Assembly (NCBI GenBank): GCA_031082185.1
Contig: JAVHLI010000003.1
Span: 177,056 to 241,055 of the forward strand
DNA from: a bacterium
GTDB taxonomy: Bacteria > Sysuimicrobiota > Sysuimicrobiia > Sysuimicrobiales > Humicultoraceae
Direction: 5' to 3'
DNA length: 64,000 bases
The position numbers and the translations under genes are program-made. Below, piece by piece: positions 60,801-64,000 of this stretch (the first letter of the stretch is position 1; every line of letters starts with the position of its first letter). The notes beneath the pieces were generated by a model, which worked only from the letters and a program-made list of their open reading frames with translations, was not told where the DNA came from and searched no databases.

Positions 60801-61553
60801 CTTGGCCAGCATCTCCTGCGAGGTTTGGTCGGGCGCCAGAGATACGATCTCCAACGCGCCCGCGTCGGCCAGCGTCTCGATGCCGGCGATCGTCGGTTCG
60901 ATCGTCTCCGCGGCTATGCCGATGTGCGCGCGGATTATCGGCCTGTTTTCGCGCTCCCGCACCTGCCGCATGCGCTCGACCAGATAGTCGGACCACTGAA
61001 TCTGTTCCGTGACGCCGTGGACCGGCTGGCCGCGCGCAAAGCGCTCCAGCTCCTCCATGGTTATGTAGTCGTCGGCGATCACCTCGAAGAAATTGTGGAA
61101 CGCGGGCTTGTGCCTGTACTCCTCGGCCACCGCGTCCAGGTCATAGTGGCGTTCTTCAATCGGCGTGAACTCGTCTCGCTCGAGCGGCACGCCGGTCATC
61201 GCGCGCACCAGATTGGCCGCCGGGCGCAGCCCGCCGAAACAGTAGCGAATTCCTGACTCGCCGGGTTGCAGCTCGAACTTGCTGATCGTCTCGATGAACT
61301 CTGTGATCAACTTGTCCACGTGCAGGTCGCCCAGCCGCATCGAGACCCCGACGACTTCGGGCCGCGCTTCGCGGATCTTGTTCACGACCTCGGGGATGGG
61401 CACTGCGGGGCCCAGCTTGACCGCGATGTAGCCCAGCTCGAGGTCCTGCAGCCAGTCGGCAAATCCCTCCACGCCCAGGTTGTGGACGCACTTGCCGATG
61501 GCGCCGACCATGACGCGGCGCTTCTTTGCGTGACCGTCAGCGGTGGTATCCAT
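57879..61553 (-). CDS. Giant fusion: cobalamin-binding domain, unrecognised middle domain and MutL/GlmL-type ATPase
   Basis: A 1224-residue protein. Residues about 12-125 resemble a cobalamin-binding domain: C-V-H-N-L-G at 22-27 takes the place of the D-x-H-x-x-G signature, with His24 as the possible cobalt ligand. Residues about 185-655 form a domain I cannot assign, probably a TIM-barrel-like catalytic part; conspicuous segments are N-D-P-H-Q-W-G (359-365), V-T-H-S-E-A-H-H-E (472-480) and G-G-Y-C-G-P (536-541). After an acidic linker (about 667-680) comes a GlmL/MutL actin-like ATPase: D-F-G-S-T-F-T-K (700-707), S-S-A-K-G-G-L-K-M (767-775), A-G-G-V-N-D-G-G (828-835), L-D-I-G-G-A-T-T-D (963-971). 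GlmL proteins repair or guard B12 mutases. The ATG at 61553 has GGAGGGG just upstream. It could be a one-chain mutase with built-in reactivase; the reaction is unknown. Confidence 0.8.
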   Translation of the reverse strand: MDTTADGHAKKRRVMVGAIGKCVHNLGVEGFADWLQDLELGYIAVKLGPAVPIPEVVNKIREARPEVVGVSMRLGDLHVDKLITEFIETISKFELQPGESGIRYCFGGLRPAANLVRAMTGVPLERDEFTPIEERHYDLDAVAEEYRHKPAFHNFFEVIADDYITMEELERFARGQPVHGVTEQIQWSDYLVERMRQVRERENRPIIRAHIGIAAETIEPTIAGIETLADAGALEIVSLAPDQTSQEMLAKFIRGEEDPSRYLAGQGGAPIRSIEDLKRLKAATRRGNYPMARIYTGTDELLELAKLWEEHLNACFPAVPIFFYNRMDGRGPISIHDSFREHYDTIRYWASIGKPCEINDPHQWGLRYASDDMQVADHVLCGLMALKLGVKHYVMQMMFELPPEISALDDLAKMKAAYELIEPLERHFDFTIIRQTRSGLPSFPPDLYQAKGHLAFGIYTQLYLEPHILHVVTHSEAHHEAKAEDIIESCQITKQVCWDFAKGHVPNIWADPWVRDRIAELKKTSMYNVLHGALIGGYCGPVTVANFLEWAHEPGEDPERNYETMLLSLADERNYSTGTCGVISPDALELALQIGLFQAPHLTVVDKRYEMVGKCRTQVVGGACRIEEWNGIPVKDEFTRVDLVRHHYPWYFDRSISVAADQTYITETEKEEEEASGKEDIVAGRVGLVQARAKKVLVVDFGSTFTKVGMFDVQTEQFDLRYVPTTVDDIRVGLADGMGVLSACQERRDWKPLEEAMSRFDIRLPCSSAKGGLKMVTIALTREESGFAAELAALTAGAKLVASYDGKLTPEEAGRIYTVDQPEIILIAGGVNDGGDSETQLHNARLLAENAKNATYTRYGVPVIYAGNHDVREQVEHIFRWNNVDVRITDNVMPEVNRFHIEVVNEAIRELFQTVIIRGKGFDVVEEYMDAPFIPTPRAAFRGINLLAHGHGNEEGLGDIMALDIGGATTDFFSNVSDNPLYIYEGPDNARRVKRTILKTPNSPLAYRRVEGKYGLAYNAENLKELERFRNGEMQRELSEYLSRNLPDAFVPGAGQFSQFLYSRNGQVEVDLDRYLSFLSSNPHVVPDTAIENAARAWLAHEILATATRKHAGYVEETETYFLQYGVNLLNQPVAVVLIGGTVYHKCQEKAPRYLDDLALIARGVLYNPAEPHVLRPRGPVLLDAQYLVSIIGGLYGRVNPEQAVRVMKRELIPLDVQQYAGRR

Positions 61554-61621
61554 TCGCCCCTCCCTCAGGTTCCTTTCGCGGTGACGACGTGCTCTCCGGG
61601 CAGGCCCTCGGAAGACCGGGC

Positions 61622-62380
61622 CTACAGGGAATATGCGCGGCGGATCGCGAACCGGTAGCGGTCGCCGCGATAGTACGCCGCATCGTACGTGATCGGCGCG
61701 CCGGACGCGGTATAGACCGTCCGCGTGCTGGCGATGATCGGCGCTTCCTCTGGAATGCCCAGAGCGCGGGCGATCGTCGGCGTCGCCGCAGCGGCCTCGT
61801 ATGTCTGGGCAACCTGGGCCGGCTCGAGACCGGTCACCCGGCGAACGTGCTCTAGCACTAACCCGAAGGTGACGCGGCCTTCTGCCTCCGCCGCGAGCAG
61901 GGCTCTGCCGGTGGGCTCGCCGGTCTCAAGGGGGAGATGAATGCGGTAGAACGCCAGCGGGGCGCCGTCGGCCAGGCTCAGCATCTCGATGACGACAACA
62001 CGCTCGCCGACGGGCAGCCCGAGTGCCTGGGAGATTGCGGCAGGGGCAGCGAGCTGGTGGATACCCACCAGCCGCGAGGACGGTGTGTAGCCGGCCGCGG
62101 ACACGGCCTCTGAGAACCGCACCACGCGGGTCAGATCCTGATCGATGCGCGGGCCCGCGACAAATGTGCCCCGCGCCGGCACCCGCATCAAGAGCCCTGC
62201 GGCGACCAGGTCGCTGATGGTCTGTCGAACGGTCGTACGGCTGACGCCGTACGCCACGCAGATTTCGCGCTCCGAGGGGATCTGCTGTCCCGGCGGGAAC
62301 CGGCCCTTCCGGATGTCGCGGGCGAGCGCCGCACCGAGCTGGTTGTGGAGCGGGGTCGCCGTTCTCCGCTGAAGCTTCAT
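61622..62380 (-). CDS. HutC-type (GntR/UTRA) transcriptional regulator
   Basis: A 252-residue regulator: winged HTH at about residues 8-70 (P-S-E-R-E-I-C-V-A-Y-G-V-S-R-T-T-V-R-Q-T-I) and a UTRA ligand domain after it (Y-R-I-H-L-P, T-R-T-V-Y, I-T-Y-D-A-A-Y-Y-R-G-D-R-Y-R-F). The ATG at 62380 is preceded by GAGGACGG; the open frame to 62428 adds 16 residues that are not needed. A perfect 12-bp palindrome 26-37 nt upstream matches the known HutC-type operator class. It is the first gene of the B12/MutL fusion operon, 68 nt before it, and probably represses the operon until a small ligand, such as an amino acid or sugar-related compound, binds. Confidence 0.9.
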   Translation of the reverse strand: MKLQRRTATPLHNQLGAALARDIRKGRFPPGQQIPSEREICVAYGVSRTTVRQTISDLVAAGLLMRVPARGTFVAGPRIDQDLTRVVRFSEAVSAAGYTPSSRLVGIHQLAAPAAISQALGLPVGERVVVIEMLSLADGAPLAFYRIHLPLETGEPTGRALLAAEAEGRVTFGLVLEHVRRVTGLEPAQVAQTYEAAAATPTIARALGIPEEAPIIASTRTVYTASGAPITYDAAYYRGDRYRFAIRRAYSL

Positions 62381-62405
62381 CGCACCGTCCTCGAGAGGTC
62401 CTGTC

Positions 62406-62417
62406 TGGTCATGACCA
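62406..62417. promoter_or_regulatory. HutC/DasR-type operator palindrome
   Basis: TGGTCATGACCA is a perfect 12-bp palindrome, 25 nt upstream of the regulator start. It has the TGGT...ACCA shape of GntR/HutC-family operators (for example the TGGTCTAGACCA type). Its place next to a UTRA-domain regulator gene supports autoregulation and control of the B12/MutL operon. Confidence 0.65.
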
Positions 62418-62706
62418 ATAGTAACCAACTACGACCTGACCGGGCCGTATTCCTGCCGAGGTACCTCTCCCCGGACTCTCGCGGCGGGCTTCCAACGGAA
62501 TCGGGGCCTCCTGTACACACCCGGACGCTCCTGGAGCGGGTCGCCGAGAGATCGTCCTGCATCGGGAGGGGATCAGACTGGTCGCAGAGACAGGGGGCAA
62601 CCTGCCTGGACTACTCGGCCTCGGATGACACTGCTAGCTCATAGAGAACGCCATAGCACAAAGGCCAACGTGGAGAAGAACATCCTGGTGGGTGTGTCTC
62701 GGCAGC
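62418..62706. other. Intergenic region, no gene seen
   Basis: Between the HutC-type regulator and the VapB-like gene no convincing coding frame, RNA gene or repeat was found. The only clear elements are the operator at its left end and the toxin-antitoxin promoter at its right end. Confidence 0.6.
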
Positions 62707-62735
62707 TTGCGCTCGATCGCTGGTTGTAGTACAAT
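62707..62735 (+). promoter_or_regulatory. Promoter of the VapBC-like pair, overlapped by a palindrome
   Basis: A -35 like TTGCGC (62707-62712) is 17 nt from a -10 like TACAAT (62730-62735). An 11-nt palindrome TTGTA-G-TACAA (62724-62734) covers the -10, a usual place for autorepression by the antitoxin. The DNA here is AT-rich against the GC-rich background. Confidence 0.55.
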
Positions 62736-62777
62736 ATCATTGAAGTGTCATACAACATGGAGCCAAGGGAGTGCAGC

Positions 62778-63014
62778 ATGCCTACGAGTGTTCGTTTGGA
62801 TCGAGAGCAGGAGGCCCGGCTGCGTGCCATAGCCGAGTCTGAGGGAGTCCCATTGTCGGAAGTCTTGCGGCGCGCGGCGCAGCATTACTTGAGTGAGATG
62901 GGCGGCCCTCTGCGGGTGCGGCTGGCCGACGCCGTCGGCACCGTCCGATCGGACGGAGGCCGTGCCCAGCGCACCGGCGAGAGCTTCAAACGCATCATCA
63001 GGCGGCGGTCGTGA
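62778..63014 (+). CDS. Ribbon-helix-helix (CopG-like) antitoxin
   Basis: A 78-residue protein with a ribbon-helix-helix DNA-binding pattern: T-S-V-R-L-D as the strand, E-Q-E-A-R-L-R-A-I-A-E as the first helix and P-L-S-E-V-L-R-R-A as the second. The C-terminal half (R-T-G-E-S-F-K-R-I-I-R-R-R) is where VapB-like proteins bind the toxin. The ATG at 62778 has AAGGGAG 6-7 nt upstream; the ATG at 62745 would place the start in the promoter zone. The stop overlaps the toxin start by 4 nt (GTGA). The expected role is toxin binding and repression of the promoter at 62707-62735. Confidence 0.82.
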   Translation: MPTSVRLDREQEARLRAIAESEGVPLSEVLRRAAQHYLSEMGGPLRVRLADAVGTVRSDGGRAQRTGESFKRIIRRRS

Positions 63015-63412
63015 TTCTCACCGACGCCGGGCCTCTCGTCGCCATCGTTGATCGGGGCGAACCCGACCACAAGAAGTGCGTGGATGCCCTGGCCAAGCTG
63101 CTCGGGCCCATGCTGACGACCTGGCCCGCGTTCACCGAGGCGATGTATCTTCTCGGCGATGCCGCGGGCTGGCAGGCACAAGAAGTGTTGTGGCGGCTTC
63201 AGCAGCGAGGAGACCTGGTCGTGGAGATGCCTGCACGCCTCGACTATGCAGTCGAGCTCATGCGGCGATACCGTGACCTGCCCATGGACTTGGCCGACGC
63301 CACGCTCGTTGCTCTGGCCGAGGAACGCGGGCTCGGAACGGTCTTCTCCCTGGACAGGGATTTCCAGGTGTACCGACTGGCACGTGGCAAGCCGTTCAAA
63401 GTCATCCCTTGA
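63011..63412 (+). CDS. VapC-like PIN-domain toxin
   Basis: A 133-residue PIN-domain protein. The four acidic catalytic positions are Asp5 (L-T-D-A-G), Glu43 (F-T-E-A), Asp96 (M-D-L-A-D-A) and Asp115 or Asp117 (S-L-D-R-D-F), coordinating Mg2+ for RNA cleavage. VapC toxins cut tRNA or rRNA. The start is GTG at 63011, overlapping the antitoxin stop by 4 nt. A decayed near-copy of codons 85-113 lies at 56619-56704, so a second VapC locus probably existed nearby. Downstream, after 392 nt without a gene, comes a transposase. Confidence 0.85.
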   Translation: MILTDAGPLVAIVDRGEPDHKKCVDALAKLLGPMLTTWPAFTEAMYLLGDAAGWQAQEVLWRLQQRGDLVVEMPARLDYAVELMRRYRDLPMDLADATLVALAEERGLGTVFSLDRDFQVYRLARGKPFKVIP

Positions 63413-63757
63413 ACCTGGAGGCCTTCACGGCATAGCGCGGCCACAATCGTCCTGGTGCACTACCTGTCCGGCAACTCCGCCCGGCCCACGTGGCCCATCG
63501 CAAGGCGAGCTGTAGCGTAGACTACTTCCCCTTCGACTAAAGTGCCGTTGGTCCCGATACCCGTCACCCAAGAGTTCGCTAGCCTCTCCAACTCCTGGGG
63601 GACCCCGGCGTCTTCCGACGACCGCGCGATGACGCCTGGGCTCGCATCCCTGCCCAGCCGATTCCCGAGTGACTTTGCGCACGATCCGGACAACGGTCCT
63701 CCTCGCGTTTGAGTAAAGTCCAGGGTAGCAGTTGAGGGGATTTCGGTAGCGAAGCAG
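63413..63757. other. Intergenic region before the transposase, no gene seen
   Basis: No gene is supported. A minus-strand frame of 102 codons (63460-63768) crosses the region, but it has no recognisable domain, lies partly in the hairpin and probably reflects base composition. This stretch may hold the left end of the insertion element; no terminal inverted repeat can be checked because the right end is outside the window. Confidence 0.55.
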
Positions 63758-63802
63758 AAAGACCTCACGACTTCTCTCGGCAGAGAAAGGGGTGAGGTCT
63801 TT
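63758..63802. terminator. Long hairpin just upstream of the transposase gene
   Basis: Outer arms AAAGACCTCAC (63758-63768) and GTGAGGTCTTT (63792-63802) are perfect complements; inner arms TTCTCT (63772-63777) and AGAGAA (63782-63787) close on a CGGC loop. It stops 2 nt before the transposase GTG. It could insulate the transposase from outside transcription or hide its start region, as seen in other insertion sequences. Confidence 0.6.
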
Positions 63803-63804
63803 CC

Positions 63805-64000
63805 GTGGTGCAGTCGAGCATCTCCAGCATGCTACAGGAGCAACCGAACTTCAAGACCCTGGAGCTGCGGCTCTGGGAGGAGGCGGCCGCGGCGGCGCGA
63901 GCGGAGTTGACGGGGGTGCTGGAGGCGCTGGACGCGGCGCTGATGGCGCGGCGGCCGGCGGGGTTACGGCACTGCGGGTGGAAGCGGCGGGTGGTGGAAG
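63805..64000 (+). mobile_element. ISLre2/UPF0236-like transposase, N-terminal part (cut by window edge)
   Basis: The frame from GTG at 63805 is open for 65 codons to the window end. The translation begins V-V-Q-S-S-I-S-S and contains E-L-R-L-W-E-E, L-E-A-L-D-A-A-L-M-A-R-R and H-C-G-W-K-R-R-V-V-E, which follows the ISLre2 N-terminal plan (a helix with Leu-x-x-x-Asp, then Arg-His/Lys-rich text before a T-x-x-G segment). The Asp/Glu catalytic region is beyond the edge. The codon choice is more GC-rich than nearby genes. The family assignment rests on a short N-terminus and is tentative. Confidence 0.55.

Noticed and set aside
61554..61621. Possible cobalamin riboswitch before the B12/MutL fusion
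   Set aside because: The gap is only 68 nt, too short for the aptamer, and no B12-box was seen.
63460..63768. 102-codon minus-strand frame
   Set aside because: No domain, no SD, and it overlaps the hairpin at 63758-63802.

Overview
This is a GC-rich bacterial chromosome segment (roughly two thirds G+C by eye), densely packed, with many 1-4 nt start/stop overlaps. A TolC-family outer-membrane channel next to a MacAB-like exporter points to a diderm cell. A tungsten-type aldehyde:ferredoxin oxidoreductase, an oxygen-sensitive glycyl-radical enzyme and a cobalamin protein point to a facultatively or strictly anaerobic, possibly thermophilic, amino-acid- and nucleobase-degrading organism. The phylum cannot be fixed from the sequence alone. 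A deep-branching environmental lineage (Armatimonadota/Sysuimicrobiota- or Rokubacteria-like) is a guess. No rRNA, tRNA or CRISPR array was seen.

Region 1 (1-21 kb) is a nitrogen-heterocycle catabolic island. It starts with the three subunits of a xanthine-dehydrogenase-type molybdenum hydroxylase (the large one cut by the window edge), then an AllH (DUF2877) gene and an EamA transporter. On the opposite strand lies a block whose order matches the reductive pyrimidine pathway: uracil/xanthine permease, dihydropyrimidinase, M20 N-carbamoyl amidohydrolase, aldehyde dehydrogenase and class III aminotransferase. A fused AccD-AccA carboxyltransferase, a family III CoA transferase, a metal-dependent cyclase, a CodA-like deaminase, RidA, and AllG and AllF follow. 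AllF, AllG and AllH are the three components assigned to oxamate carbamoyltransferase in E. coli, here split over 18 kb. A HigBA-like toxin-antitoxin pair sits inside.

Region 2 (21-28 kb) is one minus-strand export operon: HlyD-type adaptor, ABC ATPase, MacB-like permease, a small LTxxQ-like envelope protein, TolC and an S41 protease. Region 3 (28-38 kb) is an 11-gene minus-strand operon headed by a TetR regulator: KASIII-like protein with Ser at the nucleophile position, acyl-CoA ligase, alpha/beta hydrolase, LivKHMGF transporter, 3-hydroxybutyrate dehydrogenase and MaoC hydratase. An orphan CoxS-like protein and an acetyl-CoA synthetase follow.

Region 4 (40-50 kb) opens with a tandem duplication of about 1 kb that left two gene remnants and two copies of an unknown small secreted protein. 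An SDR, a nitrilase, a UPF0104-like membrane protein, a radical SAM/SPASM protein of the tungsten-cofactor maturase type, a phosphoesterase, and a coupled MoaD-like/AOR/zinc-ribbon unit come next. Region 5 (49.5-62.4 kb) holds an enolase-superfamily enzyme, a trans-4-hydroxyproline dehydratase operon (FadR-type regulator, activase, HypD, peptide-binding protein), and an operon encoding a HutC-type regulator, a 1224-residue fusion of a cobalamin-binding domain, an unrecognised middle domain and a MutL/GlmL ATPase, and an octopine-dehydrogenase-like protein. That fusion operon is the best candidate here for an undescribed system. The right edge has a VapBC-like pair and the start of an ISLre2-like transposase.
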